Shown piece after piece: positions 1 through 9,736 of a DNA stretch of 64,000 nt. The notes under the pieces are model-generated. The model was not told where the DNA came from. It did not search any database and worked only from the letters and a program-made list of their open reading frames with translations. The DNA lies in contig CAVRNQ010000003.1 of NCBI GenBank assembly GCA_963722555.1, positions 186,001 to 250,000 on the forward strand. The letters run 5' to 3'. The stretch is from Bog-366 sp963722555 (GTDB lineage: Bacteria > Acidobacteriota > Terriglobia > UBA7540). Both the position numbers and the translations under genes were made by a program. Numbering within the stretch: the first letter of the stretch is position 1; each line of letters begins with the position of its first letter.

Positions 1-311
1 TTCCCTCGTTGCTAGTATATTGCGCAAACATGAATGAACAGGTTACGGCAATATCCTCCGATCTGACCTTTCTCACCAATGAGACCGCGGGTGGCGCCGA
101 CATCGTATTTTAGGTCGGCGACAGTTAAGAAGCCAGGACAGGTCGTGGATAGGACGCGGTGGCAGAGATCTTGCGCGGGTTCGTGGGGCGCATACATAAA
201 AGACAATGTATGCGCCTCCCGCGAACCCGGCTGCGCTGTTGGCCGCGGAGAAATGAAGCAGATTGCAGACGCAACGGTCATGGCTGATCACGTGCTAAGT
301 AGGAGCTTCCC
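1..311. other. non-coding stretch before the glycosyltransferase
   Basis: No convincing gene is seen; the short ORFs on both strands have no recognisable features. The only structure is an imperfect hairpin at 175-228, listed separately. An AGGAG ribosome-binding site at 301-305 belongs to the next gene. Confidence 0.5.
175..228. repeat. imperfect palindrome with GGCGCATACAT core
   Basis: The left arm (175-197) ends in GGCGCATACAT and the right arm (206-228) begins ATGTATGCGCC, separated by an 8-nt loop. The outer parts also pair (GCGGGTTCG with CGAACCCG), with small bulges. The core closely resembles the terminal inverted repeats of the element at 37981-38075 (GGCGCATACGT), so the two probably belong to one family of dispersed palindromes. 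It lies just upstream of a gene but shows no T-tract, so it is not an obvious terminator. Confidence 0.6.
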
Positions 312-1583
312 GTGAAAACGCTGTTCATCACTGATTCTGTCCCGTACCCGCTGACTTCCGGAATGCGACAGCGCGTATATCACCTGCTTAAGGCCGTTGC
401 TGCGGTGAGCGAGGTTACCTTCGTCGCCATTGCTCCTAGCATGCAGGAGGAGAGGTTCAGACTTGAGGGAATTCGCTGCTTCTGCAAAGAAGTATGTCTG
501 GTGCCGCCAGAGTCCTACGGCTGGCGGCGCGATAATCGACGTGGCCCATTTGCGTCCAAGGTTAAGCGTCTCCTTCGCTATTGCCATCCGACGGAGCCGA
601 TTCACCTGCAGGTTTGCGATTCGAAACGCGCCAGAGAACTAGTTCACGAGATATCATCCCAGGGATTCGATCTCGTCTGGGCCGAGGGGGTTTGGAACGC
701 GCGTAAGCTCCCTTCTCACCTTTCCCGCCGGGTCGTCGTGGACCTCTATGACCTCGAAGACCGGAAGCTGGCCTGGAAATTGCGAAACACCGGGGTCTAT
801 CCGCGGATGGCTCTCGATTGCGTGGAATACCTCAAATGGCGCCGTGTGCAGAATCAGCTCATGCACAGCCCCTACGAGCTTGTAGTGTGCTCGCAGACCG
901 ACAGACGGGCACTGGGCGGCGCGCGAACAGTCTGGGTCGTGCCGAATGGCGTTGAGCTTCCCCCTCCGGCAAGTCAACAGGCAGCGCCCGGTTGCAGCGA
1001 TGATGCTGTCATTCTGTTCCTGGGGGCCATGTTCTATGCCCCCAATATTGATGCCGTGCGGTTCTTCCTTCGTGAGGTATTCCCCCTAATTCGAAGGGAG
1101 GCCCCTGCGGCGCGTCTTCTGATTGTGGGACGCGCTCCGGTGCCCGAGGTCAGGAAGCTTCACGATGGTCGTTCCGTCCTTGTCACAGGGGAGGTTCCAG
1201 ACGTCGCACCGCACTATCACCAGGCCACAATCGTGATCACCCCGATCCGCTATGGAGGCGGCACCCGCATCAAGATTCTTGAGGCCCTGGCGCATGCGAA
1301 AGCTGTGGTCTCAACCAGCGCTGGCGCCGAGGGTCTCGATGTTGAGCCGGGACGACATCTTCTGATTGCAGATTCACCTTCGCAATTCGCTCAAGCCTGT
1401 CTCAAGCTGATTCGGAACCCGTCTCTGCGGCGAAGGCTGGGAGACGAAGGGTTAAACTTGGTGCGAGATAAGTACCAGTGGACCTCTATCGAGCGCCGCG
1501 TCCAGGAGATCACGCTCAGCCATGGCGTTCCCCATGAGGGTGACGGGGAGCCCCGATTGCATAACCGTCGGCAATCCGCGTAA
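312..1583 (+). CDS. glycosyltransferase, GT-B fold, GT4-like
   Basis: A 423-residue protein of the group 1 / GT4-like glycosyltransferase type, expected to transfer a sugar from a nucleotide-sugar donor at the cytoplasmic face of the membrane. The N-terminal Rossmann half starts FITDSVPYPLTSGMRQR. The interdomain part contains VWVVPNGVE, followed by ILFLGAMFYAPN at the start of the donor-binding domain. The family-type donor loop follows as GGGTRIKILEALAHAKAVV and GAEGLDV, and the C-terminus has the usual helix around RRRLGDEG. The start is GTG at 312, with AGGAG 6-10 nt upstream. No other polysaccharide genes adjoin it, so donor and acceptor cannot be named. Length is typical for the family. 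Confidence 0.85.
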   Translation: MKTLFITDSVPYPLTSGMRQRVYHLLKAVAAVSEVTFVAIAPSMQEERFRLEGIRCFCKEVCLVPPESYGWRRDNRRGPFASKVKRLLRYCHPTEPIHLQVCDSKRARELVHEISSQGFDLVWAEGVWNARKLPSHLSRRVVVDLYDLEDRKLAWKLRNTGVYPRMALDCVEYLKWRRVQNQLMHSPYELVVCSQTDRRALGGARTVWVVPNGVELPPPASQQAAPGCSDDAVILFLGAMFYAPNIDAVRFFLREVFPLIRREAPAARLLIVGRAPVPEVRKLHDGRSVLVTGEVPDVAPHYHQATIVITPIRYGGGTRIKILEALAHAKAVVSTSAGAEGLDVEPGRHLLIADSPSQFAQACLKLIRNPSLRRRLGDEGLNLVRDKYQWTSIERRVQEITLSHGVPHEGDGEPRLHNRRQSA

Positions 1584-2004
1584 GGGTGGACTGGACGAAG
1601 GGAGAGGAATTCTCGTCCCTGGCTAAAGCGGATAGCGCAGAGCTTTCCTACTCCGGGCGGGATCATTCTGAGGCTTCTCCGCTACCGGCGCAGTCTCCAA
1701 TGGCTTTTCCCCCGCGTCCAAGGCGCGTGCGTCGATCGGCGGGCAATCGCACGCGGTCAATCGGTAGACCGCTCGGGGTCGGTTATGTGCGGTGGCGAAG
1801 AGCCGGCGGGTGACGGAGAAGAAACGACCCGAACACCCCCACACGGCGAAATGCGACACGCGGCAATCATAGCGGCGCCCCCCCAGCAGGTCCTTTCGTA
1901 GAGAAGGGCCGCGGAGTAATGTGCTCTGCGTATAACTCCCCGCTTTGGCTTAAACATCATATCGTTTCTGGGTTGCATACAATCCCGACCGAAGCCGTCG
2001 GGAC
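1584..2004. other. intergenic stretch before the group II intron
   Basis: No supportable gene. The segment around 1911-1945 (GCCGCGGAGTAAT... CTGCGTATAACTC) loosely resembles 37899-37936 (GCCGCAGAGTAAT... GGATAACTCTG), which suggests a shared dispersed repeat. The reading frame that continues after the intron is open backwards only to about 1954, with no start codon. Confidence 0.4.
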
Positions 2005-2711
<707 letters not shown>

Positions 2712-2858
2712 CGCCACCCGCCCCGCATCGCTATCGGCAGAAGCTCCGAGGGCGATGAGGGAATCGCGGCCTGGCTTGACTTCCTCACTTCCGGCTTTCA
2801 TCCCGACAAGCGCCCGGAAGAACTGCGGCGCGCGTTTCCGTATGAAATTCCGGAGTAA
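2712..2858 (+). pseudogene. 3' exon tail of an interrupted, unidentified gene
   Basis: Directly after the inferred intron end, a frame runs from 2712 to a TAA at 2856-2858. It encodes a tail of about 48 residues containing SSEGDEGIAAWLDFL and ending AFPYEIPE. The composition looks protein-like, and the frame opens exactly at the intron boundary. The family is not recognised. The matching 5' exon would lie before 2005, but that frame is open only from about 1954 with no start, so the interrupted gene appears already truncated. Confidence 0.35.
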
Positions 2859-2892
2859 CCAACCCCGCCAGTGTGGAACCGCCTGCCAAGAG

Positions 2893-3879
2893 CTAGCGGG
2901 CTCGGGGTTTGGCGAGGGAGAGTAGGAGTTGCGCGAGGTGGCGGGAGTCGTGGCGCGCCACGTGGTCTTCGATCAGAAGATCGGCGCACAGGGGCTTGAC
3001 GCCCAACTCGCGCACGGCGTCGAGGTCGAGGCGGACGGGCTCAGCGCGCTCCGCGGCGTAACGCTTTAAAAGTGCGGGCGAGAGCGGCCGCTGGTTGAGG
3101 ATGATGTGATCGAAGAGCTTGCGCCCCGCGTGCTGGTGGAGGGCGCGCACGTGGTCAGCGGCAGAATAGCCGCGCGATTCGCCCGGCTGCGTCATCAGGT
3201 TGCAGACCAGCACCTTCACGGCTTGCGAGCGCGCGATCTGCTGCGGGATTCCGTGCACGAGCAGGTTGGGAACCAGCGAGGTGTAGAGCGAGCCCGGCCC
3301 CAACGTGATGAGGTCGGCGTCGCGAATCGCCTCGAGCGTCTCGGGCAGGGGCCGGCAGCGGCTGGGCACAATGTGCAGGCGCCGGATGGGAACGCGCGTC
3401 CTGGTGATGCTGTGCTCGCCGTGGATGACCACGCCGTCGCGGCGCACGGCCTTCAGGCGCACATCGGCGAGCGTGGCGGGGAAGATTTCGCCGCGAATGG
3501 CCAGGACTTCGCTCGACAGGCGCACGGCCTTGGCGAAGTCATGCGTGAGGTGCGTCAGTGCCGCCAGCAGGAGATTGCCCAGGCTGTGGCCGCGCAGGCC
3601 GTGGCCGCTTGCGAAACGGTAGTTGAAGAGTTGGGTGAGCAGTTGTTCGTCTTCGGCCAGCGCCACCAGGCAGTTGCGGATGTCGCCGGGAGGCAGAATG
3701 CGTAAATCGCGCCGCAGGCGGCCGGAGCTGCCGCCTTCATCGGTGACCGTTACGACGGCGGTGAGGCGGGTGATCTCGGGCCGAACCTGGGCGGGGCGCG
3801 CCGGTTCCGCGACATGATGCTTGAGGCCGCGTAGGACGGTCGACAGCCCCGTGCCTCCACCGATGGCCACGACTCTCAT
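2893..3879 (-). CDS. yvcK: YvcK/GlmR family gluconeogenesis factor, CofD-like
   Basis: A 328-residue protein beginning MRVVAIGGGTGLSTVLRGLK, the nucleotide-sugar-binding GGGTG loop of the YvcK/CofD fold. It continues with the family blocks TDEGGSSGRLR, LPPGDIRNCLVAL, GHSLGNLLLAAL, ITLGPGSLYTSLVPNLL and NLMTQPGES. YvcK-type proteins bind UDP-GlcNAc and are needed for normal cell-wall metabolism on gluconeogenic carbon; in Bacillus the protein (GlmR) stimulates amino-sugar precursor synthesis. Length is normal. The often-linked partners RapZ and WhiA are not seen here. Its promoter region abuts the repeat element at 3936-4173. Confidence 0.93.
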   Translation of the reverse strand: MRVVAIGGGTGLSTVLRGLKHHVAEPARPAQVRPEITRLTAVVTVTDEGGSSGRLRRDLRILPPGDIRNCLVALAEDEQLLTQLFNYRFASGHGLRGHSLGNLLLAALTHLTHDFAKAVRLSSEVLAIRGEIFPATLADVRLKAVRRDGVVIHGEHSITRTRVPIRRLHIVPSRCRPLPETLEAIRDADLITLGPGSLYTSLVPNLLVHGIPQQIARSQAVKVLVCNLMTQPGESRGYSAADHVRALHQHAGRKLFDHIILNQRPLSPALLKRYAAERAEPVRLDLDAVRELGVKPLCADLLIEDHVARHDSRHLAQLLLSLAKPRAR

Positions 3880-3935
3880 TATGGGATACGAATCCTTCGA
3901 TGCAGCCCGGCGCGGCAGGGTCGCGCCAGAGGCTT

Positions 3936-4173
3936 AACAGACTGCGGGAAAACGCCTCACTGCTGTCATTCTCGGCCCTTGGCTGTCATTCTGAGTCCTT
4001 CGCTGTCATTCTGAGCGAAGCGAAGAATCTCGCTCTGCCCGCTCAGGGTAAACTACGCGAAGAATCCCGCCCTGCACATTTTCATGAACATACGAGACTC
4101 TTCCTTCGCTGTGCTCAGGACCGCCTGCGGCTCCTCAGAATGACACCACCTACGAGTTTTTCCGCAGCCTGTT
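3936..4173. repeat. MITE-like element with TGTCATTCTGAG modules
   Basis: The ends are inverted repeats: AACAGACTGCGGGAAAACGC at 3936 and GAGTTTTTCCGCAGCCTGTT at about 4154-4173. Inside are repeated modules TGTCATTCTGAG / CTCAGAATGACA and the phrase GCGAAGCGAAGAATC. A second member with the same termini lies at 19494-19640. The right end covers the stop codon of the neighbouring TPR gene (4172-4174). No transposase is encoded, so mobilisation, if any, would be in trans. Confidence 0.75.
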
Positions 4174-4873
4174 AGGATCCTGCCGGGTGCAACAGGCGCC
4201 GAAAGCGGGGATCAGAGGCAAGCCCCCGGAAGTCTTCGTCGCGACGCACGTAGATGCGGTTTTCAGGACGCAAGGTGACCGCCACCTCGAGATGCTCGAT
4301 CGCCGCGTCCAGGTTGCCTAGTAGTGCCTGCGCCGCCGCCAGCGCGTAGCGGATATGATCCTGGTTGGGCTTCAGCTTGTCAGCCTTGCCCAGTTGCTGG
4401 ACCGCGAGTTCCAGGTTGCGGCCGTTCAAACTGGCAACACCTTGTGCGTAGTATTCGTCGGCCGAGCGGGGAGCCGTCGCCGGACGGCGGGTTCTTTGCT
4501 GGCAAAGACGCAGGTGAACCCGCGCGCGTTCGGCAACATCGCGGACTTCGCTGTCGACCAACTTTTCAAAGATCTCGGCAGCCTTATGGAAGTTCTGCTT
4601 TTGGAAGGCCCGCACCGCCGTTTCGAAATTCCTGACAGCGGCCTGGTATTGGAGGTCAACGCGCTGTATTTCGGAATTCAGGGGGGACATGCCCTTATGT
4701 CTATTGATCCTGCCGAGGGACGCAGGCTTGACCCTTCCGCGACCGCGCGATCGGGCAGTCCGGCGCGAACTGCTCCGAGATCGCACCACTGTGCGCGCCA
4801 TCCGCAACCTGGGCTTGCGGGAGTTCGCCAAGGTGCGTCTTTTGGCTGCCTTAAGTGTTCTCATTTGAGCCAT
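4172..4873 (-). CDS. TPR-repeat protein with a basic N-terminus
   Basis: A 233-residue protein. The first 60 residues are extremely rich in Arg/Lys/Ser (RSRSSSRRTARSRGRGR), with no signal peptide or membrane segment. From about residue 70 onward, tetratricopeptide-type helices follow: AVRAFQKQNFHKAAEIFEKLV, DEYYAQGVASLNGRNLELA and IRYALAAAQALLGNLDAAIEHLEVAVTL (not contiguous). It is probably a scaffold or interaction protein; no partner can be inferred. An internal Met (MSPLNSEIQ) could be the true start, which would remove the basic region. The stop codon lies inside the terminal repeat of the adjacent MITE-like element. Confidence 0.65.
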   Translation of the reverse strand: MAQMRTLKAAKRRTLANSRKPRLRMARTVVRSRSSSRRTARSRGRGRVKPASLGRINRHKGMSPLNSEIQRVDLQYQAAVRNFETAVRAFQKQNFHKAAEIFEKLVDSEVRDVAERARVHLRLCQQRTRRPATAPRSADEYYAQGVASLNGRNLELAVQQLGKADKLKPNQDHIRYALAAAQALLGNLDAAIEHLEVAVTLRPENRIYVRRDEDFRGLASDPRFRRLLHPAGS

Positions 4874-5442
4874 TTAGACAATTGCGGGGGAATGCGACCA
4901 CTCCTCCGCACGAACTGCCATTTCTATGTATAACAAATCTGGGCAATTGGAGTCAAATACTGAAATTAGAAGACCTGCACGGGGCCCGCCTTTCGGGACT
5001 TGGCGCGGCTTGAGACAGGCCATTGCCAAATTGTCTGAGTCTTGACGGAGTAGCCAGGAGATCGCCTGCGTCCAGTTTGTACAGCACGCCGGCGCCGCAA
5101 CCGAACACTACGACCCATACTTGGCTCCTTCTGTCGAGTCGCGTTTTGGCAAACAGATAACCTGAAGGCGACGTACCCCTCCAGACGAATCACTCGGGCA
5201 TAGCCCCACGCTGCTGAGGTTAGGGTCGGTGGGAACTCGCGGTGCGTAACTCTGCTGACCCACCTAGCCTACTCGCATGGAGGGCTCCGGGATGCAACCA
5301 ACCTTTGGGGGCATGCATCCACCAGTACCAAAGGCGACGCCCGGATAGGGTAGTCCCCAAATTGCAGGGTTTGTAGTAATATAGTCTGAGGTTAGGGCTG
5401 CCCGGGAGTGTTAAAGGGTCAAAGCCAATCGAACGGAACAAC
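4874..5442. other. intergenic stretch, nothing recognised
   Basis: About 570 bp without a supportable gene. Short ORFs on the minus strand have no features. No clear riboswitch, tRNA or repeat was recognised. Confidence 0.4.
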
Positions 5443-5796
5443 TTGAGACGACGAGTCAAATCCCGACAGCGATACGCGGTGCAGGCTCTTCTCGTCGGCT
5501 TGGCGCTGGCGGGTCAGGTCCACCTCTTTTCCGTCGAAATCCTTCACCATCATGACGCGGTGGTGGCGATCTGCCGATTTGCGCATGACGGCGCATCGCA
5601 CCTCCACGCGAGCCAAGATGTCGGCCCGGTTTGTCCCCTCTGCCAGATTGTGCGCAGTAGCTCGGTTCGCCCAGCGGTCCTGTCCCTTTTCCAAAAGCCG
5701 TGCCATGAGGCGCGGTATCATCTGATTGCCTGCAACGCGAGATACTCCCCCCGTATTGCGCAATTGCTCCCAGCGCGCTCCCCGCCACTCTCCTGA
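5443..5796 (+). CDS. small exported His/Cys protein upstream of a TonB-dependent receptor
   Basis: 117 residues from a TTG start. A hydrophobic N-terminal segment (AVQALLVGLALAGQ) suggests a signal peptide or anchor. It is followed by a histidine cluster (ILHHHDAV), more histidines (HDGASHLHASQD) and a CPLCQ motif, a combination that suggests metal binding. It resembles, by pattern only, the small DUF2946-like proteins that often precede metal-related outer-membrane receptors. It lies 51 bp upstream of the receptor on the same strand and is probably co-transcribed. No better start with a clear ribosome-binding site was found, so both start and function are uncertain. Confidence 0.5.
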   Translation: MRRRVKSRQRYAVQALLVGLALAGQVHLFSVEILHHHDAVVAICRFAHDGASHLHASQDVGPVCPLCQIVRSSSVRPAVLSLFQKPCHEARYHLIACNARYSPRIAQLLPARSPPLS

Positions 5797-5847
5797 AGGT
5801 TTTGCCACATCCCGGTTCAACCGAAAAAACCATCAGGAGGTGACGAA

Positions 5848-8544
5848 GTGGCTTTTCAAACCACATTTCGATTTGCTTTACGGCTATTGTCGTTGCGGGC
5901 GGTGTCCCGGCCCGGTCTCGCCACCGCGGTCAATCCCTGGGTAGGCGCGATGCTGCTCCTTTGGATGCTTCCCGCCGCCGCATCCCCTCTGCTGGCCGGG
6001 CAAGGGCTGGGGACGTCAGGGACCATTCAGGGATCTGTCTATGATCCCTCGGGTGCTGTGGTCGCAGGCGCGAAAGTGGAAATTCGCAACCCTGTCTCCG
6101 GTTATAATCGGAGCACGCCAACCGACGAGTCTGGTCATTTTGAGTTCTCGAACATTCCCTTCAATCCCTATCACCTTGCCGTAAGTGCCGCGGGTTTTCA
6201 AGATATCGGCCAGGAGGTCTCCGTCCGCACCTCCGTGCCGATTGACCTCAAGTTCACCCTGCGAATCGCCTCCGCCTCCACCGTCGTGAACGTTCAGGCG
6301 GAGGGCGCGGACCTGATCGAGCAAACCCCCACAGCCCACACCGACGTGGACCGCAGCCTGATTGATAAGCTGCCGATCGAGAACCAAGGCATCGGGTTGA
6401 GCGAAGTCATCACCAACTCTTCGCCTTCCGTCGCGGCTGACGCCAACGGTTTCTTTCATCCCGCCGGAGACCATGCCCAGGCCCAAATCTCGCTGGACAA
6501 CCAGCCCATTACAGACCAGTACAGCAAGATCTTTTCCAACCAGCTCCCGCTCGATGCCGTCCAGTCACTGGAAATCGTGACGGGAGCGCCCCAGGCCGAA
6601 TACGGAGACAAGGACAGTCTGGTGATCAACGCCGTGAGCCGATCCGGAATCGGCAGTACAGCTCCTCAGGGCAGTTTCGCGACGCAATACGGATCGTTCG
6701 GCACGCCCACAACTGACCTCACCCTGGGGGCGGGAGGGAAAAAGTGGGGGAACTTCCTGGCGGGATACTTTACCAACTCCAGCCGATTCCTTGACACCCC
6801 GGAATTCATGAACTTCCACGATAGAGGCAACGGCGAAGGAGTCTTCGACCGGATCGATTTCAACCCGACGGAAAAAGATACCTTCCACCTTAACCTCCAG
6901 GCGTCACGTACGTGGTTTCAGATTCCCAACACCTACGATCAACTGGCGGTCAACCAGGACCAGCACCAGCAGATTCGTTCTATCAACATCGCGCTGGGGT
7001 ACACGCACCTGTTCAGCTCCAGCCTGCTGCTCACCTTCAACCCTTACGTCCGCATTGACCATGTCCAGTATTTCCCCAGTCCGAATCCCTTCTCCGACCT
7101 GCCAGCCACCCTGGCGCAAGACCGGCGACTGGGTGTTTACGGAGCCCGGGTCGATCTGGCTTATTCGAAAGGGATCCACAACGCCAAGGCGGGAGTGCAA
7201 TACAAGTATAACGCTCTGACGGAAGGTTTTGGCCTCGGCATCACCGATCCCACCTTCAATGCGGTCTGTGTGGACGCCGGCGGCAGCGCGGTTACAGACC
7301 CCACGCTTACCAATCCAAGCAGTTGCGCGGGCGCAGGTTTCCAGCCCAACCATGGTCAGGGCTTCGCCACTGCCTTCTTGCCTGGTTTGCTGCCCTTCGA
7401 CCTGACGCGCGGCGGCCAGCTTTTTACTTTCCATGACCGTGCCCCCGTCAGAGAAACTGCCCTTTATGCCCAAGACACCATAAATCTCCACCAGTGGACT
7501 TTCAACTTGGGCCTGCGCCGCGATTTCTATAATGGTCTCAGCTATGCAGTGCAAACTGAGCCCAGGGTGGGCGTGGCCTATACGGTCAAGCCGACGAATA
7601 CGGTGCTGCGTTTCTCGTATGGCCGCTTCTTGGAAACCCCCTACAATGAGAATCTGGTCTTGTCGAGCGCCACCGGCGCGGGCGGGCTGGCCACGAATGT
7701 CTTCGGGGCCTATGCAGGGGCCCCCCTGCAATCCGGCCGGCGAAACCAGTACAACGCCGGTTTTGAGCAGGGCATCGGTCGCTGGCTGGTGGTGGATGTG
7801 GACTATTACAACAAACGCACCCACAATGCTTACGATTTCGACGTGCTCTTCAATACGCCTCTGGCGTTTCCCATCAGTTGGGATAAATCCAAGCTTGACG
7901 GGATCGGTGCCCGCGTTAACCTAACGAACTATCACGGATTCACGGCGTACTCGGTGATGGGCCACAACCGAGCCCGCTACTTCCCTCCCGAAAATGGGGG
8001 CGTGATCTTTAACAATCCCGTCAACACCTCCGTCTTCCGAATCGACCATGACCAAGCGTTCCAGCAGGTCAGCCACTTTCAATACCAGTTCCCTAGGCGG
8101 GGTCCCTGGGTTGCGCTCACCTGGAATTATCAAAGCGGCTTGGTGGCAGGCGCCGTTCCAGATCTCGCGTCGGTTTTGGCTCTGGACGGCGACCAGCAAG
8201 CGGCCATTGGTTTCTTCTGTGGCAGCGAGGTTGCGACGCTCACCAATCCGATCACCTCGTGCAATTTGCCTTTCTCGCAGTACGGCGCCACGCGGGTGCG
8301 GATTCCGGCCCCCGGAACGGAAAACGATGACACCCATCCCCCCCGCATAGCTCCACGGCACCTCTTTGACCTTGGCACCGGCCTCGACAATATCTTTCAC
8401 ACCGACCGCTTTAAGGTGAACTTGCAGTTTACCGTCATCAACCTCACCAACCAGGAAGCTCTGTACAACTTCCTGTCCACCTTCAGCGGAACGCACTTTG
8501 TCACGCCTCGGATGTGGCAGGGCCAGATCAAATTGGTGTTCTAG
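5848..8544 (+). CDS. TonB-dependent receptor with CarboxypepD_reg N-domain
   Basis: An 898-residue outer-membrane receptor. A hydrophobic export segment (AMLLLWMLPAAASPLLA) precedes a carboxypeptidase-regulatory-like beta-sandwich (GTIQGSVYDPSGAVVAGAKV ... HFEFSNIPFNPYHLAV). Next comes a plug-like region (VDRSLIDKLPIENQGIG, LDAVQSLEIVTGAPQAEYGD) and a beta-barrel ending in a terminal phenylalanine (QIKLVF), the usual outer-membrane assembly signal. The start is GTG at 5848 with CAGGAGGTGA 5-14 nt upstream. At about 900 residues it is shorter than the other two receptors here. The substrate is unknown; the adjacent His/Cys protein hints at a metal or metal chelate, which is inference. Confidence 0.88.
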   Translation: MAFQTTFRFALRLLSLRAVSRPGLATAVNPWVGAMLLLWMLPAAASPLLAGQGLGTSGTIQGSVYDPSGAVVAGAKVEIRNPVSGYNRSTPTDESGHFEFSNIPFNPYHLAVSAAGFQDIGQEVSVRTSVPIDLKFTLRIASASTVVNVQAEGADLIEQTPTAHTDVDRSLIDKLPIENQGIGLSEVITNSSPSVAADANGFFHPAGDHAQAQISLDNQPITDQYSKIFSNQLPLDAVQSLEIVTGAPQAEYGDKDSLVINAVSRSGIGSTAPQGSFATQYGSFGTPTTDLTLGAGGKKWGNFLAGYFTNSSRFLDTPEFMNFHDRGNGEGVFDRIDFNPTEKDTFHLNLQASRTWFQIPNTYDQLAVNQDQHQQIRSINIALGYTHLFSSSLLLTFNPYVRIDHVQYFPSPNPFSDLPATLAQDRRLGVYGARVDLAYSKGIHNAKAGVQYKYNALTEGFGLGITDPTFNAVCVDAGGSAVTDPTLTNPSSCAGAGFQPNHGQGFATAFLPGLLPFDLTRGGQLFTFHDRAPVRETALYAQDTINLHQWTFNLGLRRDFYNGLSYAVQTEPRVGVAYTVKPTNTVLRFSYGRFLETPYNENLVLSSATGAGGLATNVFGAYAGAPLQSGRRNQYNAGFEQGIGRWLVVDVDYYNKRTHNAYDFDVLFNTPLAFPISWDKSKLDGIGARVNLTNYHGFTAYSVMGHNRARYFPPENGGVIFNNPVNTSVFRIDHDQAFQQVSHFQYQFPRRGPWVALTWNYQSGLVAGAVPDLASVLALDGDQQAAIGFFCGSEVATLTNPITSCNLPFSQYGATRVRIPAPGTENDDTHPPRIAPRHLFDLGTGLDNIFHTDRFKVNLQFTVINLTNQEALYNFLSTFSGTHFVTPRMWQGQIKLVF

Positions 8545-8571
8545 CGCGGATATCTCACCACGGAATTGGAA

Positions 8572-8718
8572 GGGCGGGGCTAAAGAGTCTGTGTGATAAC
8601 CTCTGCTGTAGCGCCGGTCTATGACCGGCGGCTTTGTTTTTTCAACCATTTCGCCGCTCGCAGAGCGGCGCTACAAGGCCTGCCGACCGGTTTTCACACA
8701 GACTCTTTAGCCCCGCCG
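8572..8718. repeat. 147-bp MITE with 30-bp inverted termini
   Basis: The left arm at 8572-8601 and right arm at 8689-8718 match at 28 of 30 positions as inverted repeats (core GGGGCTAAAGAGTCTGTGTG). A second nested inversion, GTAGCGCCG ... CGGCGCTAC, lies inside. It sits 27 bp after the stop of the TonB-dependent receptor and encodes nothing. A folded transcript would form a long stem, so it could also slow or end transcription. Confidence 0.8.
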
Positions 8719-9277
8719 TTACAAGGCCTTCCTGATTATTCCCGTGCTTCGCGCCCACAAGCCAAGGCCATTCTTCACGGTCCGATTTCTGCCTTGAAAC
8801 TGCATTCAACAAGCCCCCTATGGGCTGTCGCGAGTCTACCCTTCAGCCGCCCGGAGTTCCTTCACGCGCCTTGCACGCGGCGGGGGCGACGCCCAGACCG
8901 CTCCCTCTCCATTTGTACCGTGACCCGAAACCGGTCATCACGCCCTTCCAGTATTTACCGTGAGGGCCGGCGCCGGCATCTCACTTGGGGCAACCCCACT
9001 TGCCTTGGGGGGGTCTGTAGGCCAGACCCCACTGGTGGCGTAGCCTCTGAAAATCAAAAAAACTTTACTAAGGAGTTGACTTTGTGCCTTTTGATATTCT
9101 AAAACTGTCAATGAGGTTCTAGTACTGGTTAGGTCCGAGAGTCCCGGGCCGGCATCGGCAGGACGGGCTCAGGGAAGAGGGGTAACACGCCCCACCCAGG
9201 CATGGGGACCTGGATGACCCTCCCTCCCGCGCCAATCGGGTTGCCCGTCAATGTCGGGGAAGGGGGAAACATCAGCA
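8719..9277. other. intergenic stretch, nothing recognised
   Basis: An open frame spans part of this stretch (8593-9102) but crosses the MITE and has no family features. No RNA gene or promoter was recognised with confidence. Confidence 0.4.
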
Positions 9278-9475
9278 ATGAAAACTACAGCCAGGTCTAC
9301 CAGGAAAATGGCACAGCAAGCCTTTGGCTTGCTGTTGGAATTGCGAACGCGCCACAATGCCCAACAACTCCTGAGTCAAGCCGTCGCCTTTCTTGAGTTG
9401 TTGGCCCGTGAAAAAGAGGTGAATGCCACACCGATCATGCTCTCAGTTCGAGTGATGCAGCTTCGAAGGTCCTAA
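9278..9475 (+). CDS. possible small hypothetical protein
   Basis: A 65-residue frame with a plausible helical segment (MAQQAFGLLLELRTRHNAQQ, then LLAREKEV) and a purine-rich GGGGGAA about 14 nt before the chosen ATG. An in-frame ATG exists at 9251. No family is recognised and there is no operon partner, so it may be spurious. Confidence 0.3.
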   Translation: MKTTARSTRKMAQQAFGLLLELRTRHNAQQLLSQAVAFLELLAREKEVNATPIMLSVRVMQLRRS

Positions 9476-9736
9476 TTCTGTGAAAAGAGCAGTATCCGAG
9501 AATAGTCCAGGGCAGGCAAGATCCCGGGTTCTGTAACCCTGCACCCTCGGCACTCGCCGCCAGTCTCCCAGGGTTCAAGCCTTGAGGGCGCGCCCCCACT
9601 CACTTGGGCATGCGCACTCCATCCTCTCGTCGCCCGTTATACGAACTGCCCCGCCGCCCAGTCCGCACACACCTCACCTTTTGGCGCAGCCGCTCGTTAC
9701 CCTTGCAGCGCGGGCAGGGTCGCTCGTGCCCCGAGC

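Noticed and set aside
8593..9102. 169-residue frame after the 5848 receptor
   Set aside because: Starts inside the MITE and has no coherent protein features.
9530..9600. GGGTTCAAGCC considered as a tRNA T-arm
   Set aside because: No acceptor, D or anticodon stems could be paired around it.
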